A stretch of 64,000 bases of DNA from NCBI GenBank assembly GCA_905181625.1, contig CAJIYJ010000004.1, forward strand, positions 1 through 64,000, in the 5' to 3' direction. Positions 45,122 to 54,854 of this stretch are shown here, in pieces. Numbering within the stretch: position 1 is the first letter of the stretch; each line of letters begins with the position of its first letter. The position numbers and the translations under genes are program-made. The notes under the pieces were generated by a model, which did not search any database, was not told the origin of the DNA, and saw nothing but the letters and a program-made list of their open reading frames with translations. This stretch comes from an uncultured Flavobacteriaceae bacterium (GTDB lineage: Bacteria; Bacteroidota; Bacteroidia; Flavobacteriales; Flavobacteriaceae).

Positions 45122-47536
45122 CTAAGATCGAAGTGTCGCAATAAATTTATTTTCAATTATGTTTTGAATTTTATTCATTGTAGATTGAATTTCTTTTTCA
45201 GTTAGTGTTTTTTCATTGTCCATTAAACGAAAACTTAAAGTATATGATTTTTTTCCTTCAGGAAGTTTTTTATCAATGTAAACGTCAGACAAACTCATGC
45301 TTATAAGTTTTTTGATTTTAGAGTTTTGAAATAATAAGATTTCAATCTCGCTATACTGTATGTCGTTATTAAATAAAAAATTCAACTCCCTATTAACCGA
45401 CGGAAATTTTGAAATATTTATGTATTTATGTAATTCACTTGTTAGATTGTTGAGTAATAAATCTATATCAATTGAAGCATAATATACATCTTGATTAATT
45501 CCTATTATTGACTTATACTCTTTCGTAATCTCTCCTAAAATAGCTATTCTTTTATCATTTTTAAACATTCCTAATACATTTTCAAGACCTTCAAAATTCA
45601 TTGTTTTTTCACTAACATTAATCGAAAGTCTTTTGAATATATTTAAAACAATATTTTTTAAAGTGTAAAACTCAGCTTTTACAACATCACTATTCCAGGT
45701 TTTTTCGATAATATTTCCTGAAAATAAAATTCCTAATCTTCTTGATTCTTTGTTGTTTTCTAAAGTATTTTCGTAAATTTTACCAAATTCATAAAAATTT
45801 GTATTACTGTTTTTTCTATTTAAATTATATTTTAATGTTTTTAAAGAAGATTCTAATAAAGAAGTTCTTAATTGTGAAACATCTGAGCTAATAGAGTTTA
45901 TTATTTTGACGCTTTTTCTTTTTTCAATATCTAATTCATTATTAGTTAAAGAATTATTCATTATTTCATTGAAGCCTAATGAGTTCAAATAGCTTGAGAT
46001 TATACTTTCTGTTTTAAAATGTTTGTTTTGATCTATTGTATTTAAAGAAATAGATAATTTATTTGATAAATTAATTTCATTGAATCCATAAATTCTTAAA
46101 ATTTCTTCTACAACATCACATTCCCTAGTTACATCATATCTATAAGATGGTACAGTAATTCCTACGCCAGTTTCAGTTATATTATTAATTTTAAAATCTA
46201 AAGATGTTAGAATAGACTTAATTTCTTCTGTAGGTATTTCTTGACCAATTAGCTTATTAGTTTTTTCAAAATTAAGTAGTATTGATTTACTTTCAGTTTT
46301 TTTAGGATATTCATCAATTAAATCACTACAAATTTTTCCGCCACAAAACTCACATATTAATATTGCTGCCCGTTTTAAAGCATACTCGACTAATTCGATA
46401 TTTACTCCCCTCTCAAACCTAAAAGAAGCATCACTGTTTATTGAGTGAGCTTTTGCAGTTTTTCTAATACTTACCGGGTTAAAGTATGCACTTTCTAAAA
46501 ATATAGATTTTGTTTCGTTAGAAACACCATGATAATCCCCCCCGTAAACTCCTGCGATGCACATTGGTTTGTTTTTATCGCAAACCATTAAATCTGTTTC
46601 GTTTAATTTTCTTTCTAATCCATCTAATGTTGTAAAAACCGTATCTTCTTTTAAGGTTTTAACTTCAATAGTATTAGATTTTATTTTTTCAAGATCATAT
46701 GCATGTAATGGTTGACCTACTTCATGTAAAATATAATTTGTAATGTCTACCACATTATTAACAGGGGATAGGCCAATAGATTTTAATTTATTTTGCAGCC
46801 ATTTTGGAGAACTTTCGACTTTAATATTTTCTATGCATACTCCTGAAAACCTTTGACATAAACTCTGATTTGAAATTTTAATGTTTATTTTTTTTGTTCT
46901 GGAATTGATATGAAAATTTGAAACTGATGGTGTTAGTAATTCAGTTTTTAGTCCTTTATGCATTAAAGCAGCTCTTAAATCTCTAGCTACACCATGATGA
47001 CTCATTGCATCTGATCTGTTTGGAGTCAAACCAATATTAAAAATTGAATCTGAATAATTATCAAATATTTCAAAAACTTTGGTACCTGGTTTATGTTTCT
47101 TATCTAAAACTATAATTCCATCGTGCGCTTTTCCAATACCTATTTCATCTTCAGCGCAAATCATACCTTGACTTAACTCTCCTCTAATTTTACTCTTATT
47201 AATTTTAAACTCATTTCCCTTAAGTGGATATAAAGTTGTCCCTACAGTAGCTATTACAACAATTAAACCCTCTTTTACATTGGGGGCTCCACATACAATT
47301 TGAAGTAAAGATTCTTCACCAATATTTACAGTAGTTAGCTTTAATCTATCAGCGTTTGGATGTTTAATGCACGAAACTACTTCTCCTACTAACAAACCTT
47401 TAAATCCACCTTTAATCTCTTGAAAATCATCAATCCCTTCAACCTCTAAACCTATATCAGTTAATATATTAGAAACTTCTTCAATATCAATATCAATATT
47501 TAAAAACTCTTTGAGCCAATTAAAGGATATGTTCAT
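45122..47536 (-). CDS. pheT: Phenylalanyl-tRNA synthetase beta subunit
   Basis: An 804-residue subunit of normal length: N-terminal MNISFNWLKEFLNIDIDIEEVSNILTDIGLEVEG, the OB-fold tRNA-binding EMAP-like domain (about 40-150, NADRLKLTTVNIG, IVCGAPNV), B3/4 editing domain (VDITNYILHEVGQPLHAYDLEKI), B5 domain (about 400-475), the core and a C-terminal FDX-ACB anticodon-binding domain (ISKFPSVNRELNFLF). It charges tRNA-Phe together with PheS, whose gene is not in the window, so pheS and pheT are separated here. Upstream recG ends before a short spacer of about 63 bases. Confidence 0.97.
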   Translation of the reverse strand: MNISFNWLKEFLNIDIDIEEVSNILTDIGLEVEGIDDFQEIKGGFKGLLVGEVVSCIKHPNADRLKLTTVNIGEESLLQIVCGAPNVKEGLIVVIATVGTTLYPLKGNEFKINKSKIRGELSQGMICAEDEIGIGKAHDGIIVLDKKHKPGTKVFEIFDNYSDSIFNIGLTPNRSDAMSHHGVARDLRAALMHKGLKTELLTPSVSNFHINSRTKKINIKISNQSLCQRFSGVCIENIKVESSPKWLQNKLKSIGLSPVNNVVDITNYILHEVGQPLHAYDLEKIKSNTIEVKTLKEDTVFTTLDGLERKLNETDLMVCDKNKPMCIAGVYGGDYHGVSNETKSIFLESAYFNPVSIRKTAKAHSINSDASFRFERGVNIELVEYALKRAAILICEFCGGKICSDLIDEYPKKTESKSILLNFEKTNKLIGQEIPTEEIKSILTSLDFKINNITETGVGITVPSYRYDVTRECDVVEEILRIYGFNEINLSNKLSISLNTIDQNKHFKTESIISSYLNSLGFNEIMNNSLTNNELDIEKRKSVKIINSISSDVSQLRTSLLESSLKTLKYNLNRKNSNTNFYEFGKIYENTLENNKESRRLGILFSGNIIEKTWNSDVVKAEFYTLKNIVLNIFKRLSINVSEKTMNFEGLENVLGMFKNDKRIAILGEITKEYKSIIGINQDVYYASIDIDLLLNNLTSELHKYINISKFPSVNRELNFLFNNDIQYSEIEILLFQNSKIKKLISMSLSDVYIDKKLPEGKKSYTLSFRLMDNEKTLTEKEIQSTMNKIQNIIENKFIATLRS

Positions 47537-47599
47537 TGTTATTATAATTTATGGTAAAGATACAATTAAGAAGTTTTATTTTAAATTTTTATTAAACAA

Positions 47600-49699
47600 T
47601 TAGCTTATGTGTTTCCAAAAATCACTATTCTTATTTAAAAGGTTGTATTCGCACTTAATTTCTTTATTATTTTTCAACTCAGGATCTGAACTTAAAAGCT
47701 CTTTAGCATCTGCTCTAGAGAACTCTAATATATCTTTATCCTTAATAATGTCTGCGATTTTAAAGTTTAACAATCCACTTTGTTGAGTACCTAATAAATT
47801 TCCAGGACCTCTTAATTTCATGTCAACTTCAGATATTTTAAAACCATCATTAGTACTGGTCATTGTTTTAATTCTTGTTCTAGCCTCGTTGCTAAGTTTA
47901 TTTTTACTCATTAAAATGCAAAAGCTACTTTCAGATCCTCTACCAACACGTCCTCTTAACTGGTGTAATTGAGATAAGCCAAAACGTTCTGAACTCTCAA
48001 TTATCATCACTGATGCATTAGGAATATTTACTCCAACTTCAATTACTGTTGTTGATACCATAATTTGAGTTTCACCATTTTTAAAACGTTCCATTTCAGT
48101 TGCTTTATCATTTGGCTTCATTCTCCCATGTAAAATACTTATTTGATAATTTTCAATCGGAAAATCCCTAACTATACTTTCATAACCATCCATTAAATCT
48201 TTGTAATCCATTGTTTTAGATTCTTCAATTAATGGATAAACAATATAAACTTGCCTACCTTTTGATATTTCATTGCGAATAAATTTAAACACTTCCAACC
48301 TGTTTCTATCTGTTCGGTGAACAGTTTTAACAAGTTTTCTACCTGGTGGAAGTTCATCAATAATTGAAATATCTAAATCTCCATATACACTCATTGCTAA
48401 GGTTCTAGGAATAGGAGTAGCTGTCATTACCAATATATGAGGAGGAGTTAAGTTTTTTTTCCACAATTTAGATCTTTGTGCAACTCCAAACCTATGCTGT
48501 TCATCTATAATAGCGAATCCTAAATTTTTAAAAATCACATTATTTTCTAGTACCGCATGAGTTCCTATTAATATATCTACAACACCATTTTTTAATTCTT
48601 CAAATAGAATGACTCTTTCTTTTTTGGAAGTTGAACCTGTTAAAATCCTAACATTTAAATCTATTTTAGATAAAGACTCGTTAATGCTAATAAAATGCTG
48701 TTGGGCTAAAATTTCAGTAGGTGCAATCAAACATGTTTGAAAATCATTATCAATAGCTATTAATGATGATAATATGGCAACGATAGTTTTTCCTGACCCT
48801 ACATCTCCTTGAAGAAGTCTATTCATCTGAGCATTTGATGAAAAATCTTTTCTAATATCTTTAATCACTCTCTTTTGAGCACTTGTAAGTTTAAATTCTA
48901 AATGATCATTATAAAATGAATTAAAATTATTCCCAACTTTTGAAAAATTAAAACCTTTGAATCTACTTTTATTATAAATATTTTTAAATAAAAACTGTAA
49001 TTGGATATAAAAAAATTCTTCATATTTGAGTCTAAAAAGCGCTTTACTTAAAAGCGCTTGACTAATTGGGAAATGCACATTGTAAAGAGCTTCATACTTA
49101 GTTATCATTCCATACTTTTCATTTATATTTTGATTTAAACTTTCCTTAAATTTTTTTGAAGATTTTTCAAAAATATTTGAAATAAATTCTCTAATTAATT
49201 TGTTTGTAACTCCTCTAGTTGATAATGTTTCAGTTGAACTATATATTGGTAATAAACTACTTTTAATAGATTTCTTATGTTTCTCTAAAAGTTCAGTTTC
49301 AGGGTGAACTAATGAAGGCTTGTTATTAAACCAATTTACTTTTCCATAAAGAACATAATCATTATTGAGTTTAATTGATTTTTCAATCCATTTTACAGCT
49401 CTAAACCAAACTACTTCTATTTCATGATTTCCATCACTAAAAACCCCAATTAATCTTTTGGCTTTAAAATTATTAGAAAATTTTAAATTAATAAATTTCC
49501 CAATAATTTGAACTTCAGAATTATTGTTTTCAAGTTCATTTATCTTATGGTATTTACTTTTATCGATATATCTAAATGGGAAAAAATTTAATAAATCATT
49601 ATATGTGAAAATTTTTAATTCAGATTTAATTAAATCTGCTCTATTTGGACCAACTCCTTTTAAATAATCAATAGGTGTAATTAAATAGTTTTCTTTCAC
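47600..49699 (-). CDS. recG: ATP-dependent DNA helicase RecG
   Basis: This 699-residue protein has the wedge/OB domain (about 1-250) and SF2 helicase core: RLLQGDVGSGKTIVA (Walker A), AIIDEQHRFGVAQR (DExH), MTATPIPRTLAMS (motif III), VIEVGVNIPNASVMIIESSERFGLSQLHQLRGRVGRGSESSFC (motifs V/VI), and the RecG-type C-terminus DGFKISEVDMKLRGPGNLLGTQQSG (TRG motif region). It remodels stalled replication forks and branched recombination intermediates. Divergent from pcrA with 78 bases between, a pairing of two repair helicases. Confidence 0.97.
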   Translation of the reverse strand: MKENYLITPIDYLKGVGPNRADLIKSELKIFTYNDLLNFFPFRYIDKSKYHKINELENNNSEVQIIGKFINLKFSNNFKAKRLIGVFSDGNHEIEVVWFRAVKWIEKSIKLNNDYVLYGKVNWFNNKPSLVHPETELLEKHKKSIKSSLLPIYSSTETLSTRGVTNKLIREFISNIFEKSSKKFKESLNQNINEKYGMITKYEALYNVHFPISQALLSKALFRLKYEEFFYIQLQFLFKNIYNKSRFKGFNFSKVGNNFNSFYNDHLEFKLTSAQKRVIKDIRKDFSSNAQMNRLLQGDVGSGKTIVAILSSLIAIDNDFQTCLIAPTEILAQQHFISINESLSKIDLNVRILTGSTSKKERVILFEELKNGVVDILIGTHAVLENNVIFKNLGFAIIDEQHRFGVAQRSKLWKKNLTPPHILVMTATPIPRTLAMSVYGDLDISIIDELPPGRKLVKTVHRTDRNRLEVFKFIRNEISKGRQVYIVYPLIEESKTMDYKDLMDGYESIVRDFPIENYQISILHGRMKPNDKATEMERFKNGETQIMVSTTVIEVGVNIPNASVMIIESSERFGLSQLHQLRGRVGRGSESSFCILMSKNKLSNEARTRIKTMTSTNDGFKISEVDMKLRGPGNLLGTQQSGLLNFKIADIIKDKDILEFSRADAKELLSSDPELKNNKEIKCEYNLLNKNSDFWKHIS

Positions 49700-49777
49700 A
49701 ACACTAATATAATTTATTAACTTTATAAGGTAAAAAAAACTAGAAAAATTCTCTAGATAAACTTAATTTAAATAGAA

Positions 49778-52051
49778 TTGAAAGACTACCTAAGTCAATT
49801 AAACGAATCTCAAAAACTCCCTACTGTTCATAAGAATGGGCCAATAATGGTAATTGCAGGTGCTGGTTCAGGAAAGACCAGAGTTTTAACTTATAGAATA
49901 GCATATTTGATGGAGATGGGCGTAGATCCTTTTTCTATTCTTGCATTAACTTTTACTAATAAGGCAGCCAGGGAAATGAAATCTAGAATTTCATTAATTG
50001 TTGGTGAAGAAAAATCAAAAAATTTATGGATGGGTACTTTTCATTCAATTTTTGCAAGAATACTAAGGTCAGAAGCTGAACTATTGGGATATTCATCAAA
50101 TTTTACCATTTACGATACTCAAGATTCAGAAAGGTTGATAGCTACAATTATCAAGGAATTGAAATTAGATAAAGACCTCTATAAGTATAGAAATATTAGA
50201 AATAGAATTTCTTCTTTGAAAAATAATTTAGTTACGATTAAAGCGTATTTAAATAATCAAGAGTTAATACAGCAAGATAATGAGTCTAGAAGACCTATGT
50301 TTGGAAAAGTCTACCAAACTTATGTTAATAGATGTTTTAAGGCTTCTGCTATGGATTTTGATGATCTAATGTTAAAAACCAACGAATTGCTAAATAGGTT
50401 TCCAGAAGTATTAGCTAAATATCAAGAAAGATTTAAATATATTCATGTAGATGAATATCAAGATACTAATCACTCTCAATATTTAATAATAAAGGCTTTA
50501 GCTGATCGATATGAAAATTTATGCGTAGTAGGAGATGATGCTCAAAGCATCTATGGTTTTAGAGGAGCTAATATTGAGAATATTCTAAGTTTTCAAAAGG
50601 ATTATTTAAACTCAGCCGTTTACCGTTTAGAACAAAATTATCGTTCAACACAAAATATTGTTAATGCAGCAAATTCAGTTATAAAAAACAATATCAATAA
50701 ATTAGATAAGAATGTATGGACAGATAACGAACATGGAGATAAAATAGAAATCAATCAATCAATCACTGATGCTGAAGAAGGAAGGTATGTTGCTTCTTCA
50801 ATATTTGAAAATAAAAATAATTTAAGATTAGACAACGATTCATTTGCTGTATTGTATAGAACAAATGCTCAATCTAGATCTATTGAAGATGCCTTAAGAA
50901 GAAAGAATATTTCATATCAAATTTATGGTGGACTCTCGTTTTATCAAAGAAAAGAAATTAAAGATATTCTTGCATACTTAAGAGTTATTATTAATTCTAA
51001 CGATGAAGAGAGTTTTAAAAGAATTCTTAATTATCCAGCAAGAGGAATAGGTCAGACAACTATAGATAAACTTCTTATCTATTCAAATGAAAAAAACATT
51101 AGCCTATTTAAAACTCTTGAGTTAATAGAAACTATCGATATAAATATCAATAACGGAACAAAGACTAAGCTAATTGATTTTTTGAACCTAATAAAAACCT
51201 TACAACTTAGAAACAATAGTTTAAATGCTTTAGAAATTATTGACGAAGTTTTGAAAAGAATTGGTGTAATTAATCTTTTAAAAGCTGAAGGAACACCAGA
51301 GTCTGTAAGTAGAATAGAAAACATAGAAGAGTTATTAAATGCGGTTAAAGATTTTATTGAAGGCCAAGAGGATGTTATAAATTCAGAGGGTTCTTTAAGT
51401 GAGTTTTTAGAAGATGTTGCATTAATTTCTGAATTAGACAAAGATAAAAATGAAACACAAAAAAAAGTTTCATTAATGACCATTCACCTTGCTAAAGGAT
51501 TAGAGTTTTCTCATGTTTATATAGTAGGGTTGGAAGAAGATCTTTTTCCATCAGCTTTAAGTTCGACTACAAGGTCTGATTTAGAAGAAGAAAGAAGATT
51601 ATTTTATGTCGCTTTAACTAGAGCTGAAAAAAAAATAACTCTTACATACGCAAAAACTAGATATAGGTGGGGTAAATTAAATGACTGTGAACCTAGTAGA
51701 TTTATTAATGAAATAGATAGTAATTATATTAATCATAATTTTTCAAAATCTAAATCATTGTTTCAATCTAGCAGTTCTTCAAATTCATTAAGGTTTAAAA
51801 AACCAGAGAAAAAAAGCAATCTTAAAGCTTTAGGTAAAAAGAAGCATGTTACAGATAATATTTCAGGAAGTATAGAAGGTTTTAAAGATTTAAAAATAGG
51901 TGACTATATTATTCATAATAGATTTGGTAAAGGTAAAGTAATTGAAACTGAAGGCGTGAAATTTGATAAAAAAGCAGAAGTTGAATTTGATACTAGTGGA
52001 GTAAAAAAAATATTATTAAAATTTGCTAAATACGAAATAATATCAAATTAG
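49778..52051 (+). CDS. pcrA: UvrD/PcrA-type ATP-dependent DNA helicase
   Basis: A 757-residue SF1A helicase: LNESQKLPTVHKNGPIMVIAGAGSGKTRVLTYRIAYL (Q-motif and Walker A), ILALTFTNKAAREMKSRI, YIHVDEYQDTNHSQY (Walker B), VVGDDAQSIYGFRGA, LEQNYRST, and MTIHLAKGLEFSHVYIVGLEEDLFPS, VALTRAEKKITLTYA. The C-terminal 45 residues (LKIGDYIIHNRFGKGKVIETEG) are the Tudor-like module that contacts RNA polymerase in PcrA/UvrD. It acts in excision repair and removal of RNA polymerase or recombinase. The start is TTG at 49778. Its stop shares TTAG with the convergent DEAD-box gene. Confidence 0.96.
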   Translation: MKDYLSQLNESQKLPTVHKNGPIMVIAGAGSGKTRVLTYRIAYLMEMGVDPFSILALTFTNKAAREMKSRISLIVGEEKSKNLWMGTFHSIFARILRSEAELLGYSSNFTIYDTQDSERLIATIIKELKLDKDLYKYRNIRNRISSLKNNLVTIKAYLNNQELIQQDNESRRPMFGKVYQTYVNRCFKASAMDFDDLMLKTNELLNRFPEVLAKYQERFKYIHVDEYQDTNHSQYLIIKALADRYENLCVVGDDAQSIYGFRGANIENILSFQKDYLNSAVYRLEQNYRSTQNIVNAANSVIKNNINKLDKNVWTDNEHGDKIEINQSITDAEEGRYVASSIFENKNNLRLDNDSFAVLYRTNAQSRSIEDALRRKNISYQIYGGLSFYQRKEIKDILAYLRVIINSNDEESFKRILNYPARGIGQTTIDKLLIYSNEKNISLFKTLELIETIDININNGTKTKLIDFLNLIKTLQLRNNSLNALEIIDEVLKRIGVINLLKAEGTPESVSRIENIEELLNAVKDFIEGQEDVINSEGSLSEFLEDVALISELDKDKNETQKKVSLMTIHLAKGLEFSHVYIVGLEEDLFPSALSSTTRSDLEEERRLFYVALTRAEKKITLTYAKTRYRWGKLNDCEPSRFINEIDSNYINHNFSKSKSLFQSSSSSNSLRFKKPEKKSNLKALGKKKHVTDNISGSIEGFKDLKIGDYIIHNRFGKGKVIETEGVKFDKKAEVEFDTSGVKKILLKFAKYEIISN

Positions 52052-53808
52052 TTATTGTATCTACCTTTACTTTTACTTCTTCTATCTGATCTACCTTTAA
52101 AATCTCTTTGTGATCCACCATAGCTTCTTTTACTTTTAAAGTTAGATTTATTCTTTTTATCCCTTTGAAATTTTCTTTCAATTTTTTCTTTAGATTTTTT
52201 TATATCTAAACTTACACCGTTAAAATCTATTTTTGGTCCCTTTTTTATAAGGTCATTTTCAGCTTTAACATCAATTTCAAAAACACTATAAGACTCTCTA
52301 ATGTCGATAGCTCCAATTTCAATTTCATTAGATTTTATTATTCTATTTATTAATGAAATTAATTCAATAGGCGTAACTCCATTAGTTCTTCCAATATTAA
52401 TTGATAAATTAGATAAGTCGTTATTGCTTTTAGATCTCTCTCTAAAAGGTTTCCTGTCATCACTTCTTCTATCACTCTTGCTTTCACTTTTTACATCTTT
52501 AGATTTATTATAATAATCTAAAAATTTATTAAATTCTGCTGAAACGAAGTGTTTTATTAAATCTTCCCTAGATAATAATTCTAGTTTTGAATAGATATCT
52601 GGTAAAAAAGGCTCAATTTGCTTTTCATCCACTTTTACTTTTTGAATTTTTTCAATTAATTTAAGAAGTTGCTTTGAACATATTTCTTTACCTGAGGGAA
52701 CCTCTTGTCTAATAAAGTTAATTTGAGATTTATTTTCAATTGATTTTAATTTTCTTCCTTCTCTAGAATTTGAAATAGCTATTGAAATACCATTTTTACC
52801 TGCTCTTCCTGTACGACCACTTCTATGAGTATAAACTTCAGGATCATCAGGAAGAGAGTAGTTGATTACATGTGTCAAACTATCAACATCAAGTCCTCTT
52901 GCTGCTACATCAGTCGCTATTAAAATTTGTAAAGACTTATCTCTAAACTTGGACATTACTTCATCTCTTTGACCTTGAGATAACTCTCCATGAATAGCAT
53001 CAGCATTATAACCGTCATTCATGAACTTATTTGCGATGTCTTGAGTTTCCCTTCTAGTTCTACAAAAAACAATTCCATAGATATCTGGATTAAAATCAGC
53101 AATCCTTTTTAATGTATCATATTTATCTCTAGAGTTTACATTATAAACATGATGTTCAACATTTTTAGCTCCAGAGTTTAATTTTTCTACGGTAATTTCT
53201 TCCGCATCTTTCATGAATTTTTTAGAAATAGATCTAACTTCTCTAGACATTGTTGCTGAAAATAACATGGTTTGTCTATTTTTAGACGTAGTGTCCAGTA
53301 TATAACTTAGATCTTCTTTGAAGCCCATACTTAGCATTTCATCAGCTTCATCCAAGACAACTTTATTAACTATATCTAGTTTTAAAACTCTTCTTTTGAT
53401 TAAATCTTTAGTTCTTCCTGGTGTTCCTACTACGATTTGAACACCTCTTTTTATAGATTTTATTTGATTATCAATACTTGTCCCTCCATACACAGCTACA
53501 ATCTTAACGTAATCTAAATGTTTTGCAAATTTCAATAAATCTTTAGATATCTGAATACATAATTCACGAGTAGGGCAGAGTATAATAGTTTGAACATCTT
53601 TTATTTTTGGGTCTACCTGTTGTATACATGGAAGTCCAAAGGCAGCAGTTTTTCCTGTTCCAGTTTGTGCTAATGCTATTAAATCTTTTTTTCCTTTTAG
53701 TAAATATGGAATTGTTTGCTCTTGAACTGCCGTTGGTTCAGTAAATCCTATTTCTTCAATGGCCATTAATAGCCCTTTATTTACTCCTAAATCTTTGAAA
53801 TTACCCAT
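52048..53808 (-). CDS. deaD: DEAD-box RNA helicase (DeaD/CsdA-like)
   Basis: A 586-residue helicase. Core motifs: GFTEPTAVQEQTIPYLL (Q motif), ALAQTGTGKTAAF (Walker A), PTRELCIQI, VVLDEADEMLSMGF, LFSATM, VFCRTRRETQDIANKF, ATDVAARGLDVDSLTHVINYSLPDDPEVYTHRSGRTGRAG. After the core come a basic linker (KSESKSDRRSDDRKPFRERSKS), a DbpA-type RNA-binding fold (about 460-540, NIGRTNGVTPIELISLINRI...SYSVFEIDVKAENDLI) and an Arg/Lys/Gly-rich tail. Such proteins assist ribosome assembly, mRNA turnover and cold growth. Position next to pcrA is not functional evidence. Confidence 0.95.
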   Translation of the reverse strand: MGNFKDLGVNKGLLMAIEEIGFTEPTAVQEQTIPYLLKGKKDLIALAQTGTGKTAAFGLPCIQQVDPKIKDVQTIILCPTRELCIQISKDLLKFAKHLDYVKIVAVYGGTSIDNQIKSIKRGVQIVVGTPGRTKDLIKRRVLKLDIVNKVVLDEADEMLSMGFKEDLSYILDTTSKNRQTMLFSATMSREVRSISKKFMKDAEEITVEKLNSGAKNVEHHVYNVNSRDKYDTLKRIADFNPDIYGIVFCRTRRETQDIANKFMNDGYNADAIHGELSQGQRDEVMSKFRDKSLQILIATDVAARGLDVDSLTHVINYSLPDDPEVYTHRSGRTGRAGKNGISIAISNSREGRKLKSIENKSQINFIRQEVPSGKEICSKQLLKLIEKIQKVKVDEKQIEPFLPDIYSKLELLSREDLIKHFVSAEFNKFLDYYNKSKDVKSESKSDRRSDDRKPFRERSKSNNDLSNLSINIGRTNGVTPIELISLINRIIKSNEIEIGAIDIRESYSVFEIDVKAENDLIKKGPKIDFNGVSLDIKKSKEKIERKFQRDKKNKSNFKSKRSYGGSQRDFKGRSDRRSKSKGRYNN

Positions 53809-53881
53809 TTTTTTAATTAAGTGTGCAAATATGGTCTATTTAATAGCTTAAAAGAAATATTTAGACTTAAAAGATTTATAC

Positions 53882-53916
53882 AAAAAAGACACACCTTAAT
53901 AAAGTGTATCTTTTTT
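53882..53916 (-). terminator. Intrinsic terminator downstream of OmpA-like gene
   Basis: On the minus strand, arms complementary to 53904-53916 and 53882-53894 pair over 13 bp (AAAAAAGATACAC with GTGTGTCTTTTTT, one G-U pair) around a nine-base loop, and the 3' arm itself ends in a T-run. It lies 20 bases after the stop of the OmpA-family gene and before the deaD start. Confidence 0.75.
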
Positions 53917-53936
53917 AATATACTAAATTTTTTATT

Positions 53937-54794
53937 TTAATTAGATCCGCCCTTCATCCCTTGTTCTATCAATTCATAGAATTGGTCAAGCTTAGGAAGA
54001 ACTACAATTCTTGTTCTTCTATTTTTAGATCTATTTTCAGCAGTATCATTATCAGCAATAGGAACGTAAAAACTTCTACCTGCAGCTGTCATTCTTTCTG
54101 GCTGAACTCCAAAATCATTTTGTAAAACTCTTACTACTGATGTAGCACGTTTAACACTTAAATCCCAATTATCGATCAATGCTTCATTTTGAATTGATTG
54201 ATTATCAGTATGACCTTCAACAAGAAATTCAATTTCTGGTTTATCTAAAACTACTTTAGCAACTTTTCCAAGAACTTCTTTAGCTCGTTCAGAAACAACA
54301 TAACTTCCGCTATTAAATAATAATTTATCAGAAATAGATATAAATACTACTCCTTTTTCAACATTTACCTCAATGTCCTTATCATTAAAATCTATGAAAT
54401 TTCCTTTTAAACTAGTAACTAAAGCTAAAGTTACAGAATCTCTTCTTGTAACAGCATCTCGCATAACTGTTATTTTTAAATCTTTCTCCTTCATACTCTC
54501 TAAAGATTTTTCTAAATTTTCAGCACCTTTTTGAGATAAAGTAGTAAGGTTACCCATGTTATTTATCAGATCTTCATTATTATTTTTTAAAAAAGTAACC
54601 TGTTCTTTAAGAGACTTAAGATCCGCTTCAGCAGTAACTTTGTCATCAATACAAGTGTTAAGCTTTAAAGTAGCAGAATTTAGCAAATCTTTACTTTGCT
54701 GATTAACAGCTTCCAAGGCGGCGTATTTCTTTTGAGAAATACAAGATGGTAGCATAAAAGATACTGTAAGTATCAATAAAAAGATTTTTTTCAT
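53937..54794 (-). CDS. OmpA family outer-membrane lipoprotein
   Basis: A 285-residue protein with a lipobox (LPSC, Cys18), a central coiled-coil (about 25-120, heptad-like LKSLKEQVTFLKNNNEDLINN) and a C-terminal OmpA-like peptidoglycan-binding domain (about 150-275): VFISISDKLLFNSGS, FLVEGHTDNQSI (with the conserved Asp), NWDLSVKRATSVVRVL and NRRTRIVVLPK (conserved Arg). It probably anchors the outer membrane to peptidoglycan, Pal-like, with the coiled coil as a spacer. It has its own terminator and a TAAATTTG box 25 bases upstream, so it is likely monocistronic. Confidence 0.92.
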   Translation of the reverse strand: MKKIFLLILTVSFMLPSCISQKKYAALEAVNQQSKDLLNSATLKLNTCIDDKVTAEADLKSLKEQVTFLKNNNEDLINNMGNLTTLSQKGAENLEKSLESMKEKDLKITVMRDAVTRRDSVTLALVTSLKGNFIDFNDKDIEVNVEKGVVFISISDKLLFNSGSYVVSERAKEVLGKVAKVVLDKPEIEFLVEGHTDNQSIQNEALIDNWDLSVKRATSVVRVLQNDFGVQPERMTAAGRSFYVPIADNDTAENRSKNRRTRIVVLPKLDQFYELIEQGMKGGSN

Positions 54795-54819
54795 GTTTAG
54801 GGTTTAAATAATTAAAATT

Positions 54820-54827
54820 CAAATTTA
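54820..54827 (-). promoter_or_regulatory. Candidate -7 box of OmpA-like gene
   Basis: The minus strand reads TAAATTTG (complement of 54820-54827), matching TAnnTTTG, 25 bases upstream of the ATG at 54794. The -33 TTG is not clear. Confidence 0.4.
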
Positions 54828-54854
54828 GTAAAATTTTTATATTCTTTAGTTAAT

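Noticed and set aside
49740-49756. Inverted repeat CTAGA...TCTAG between recG and pcrA as an operator
   Set aside because: A five-base arm in AT-rich DNA is too weak to call without conservation data.
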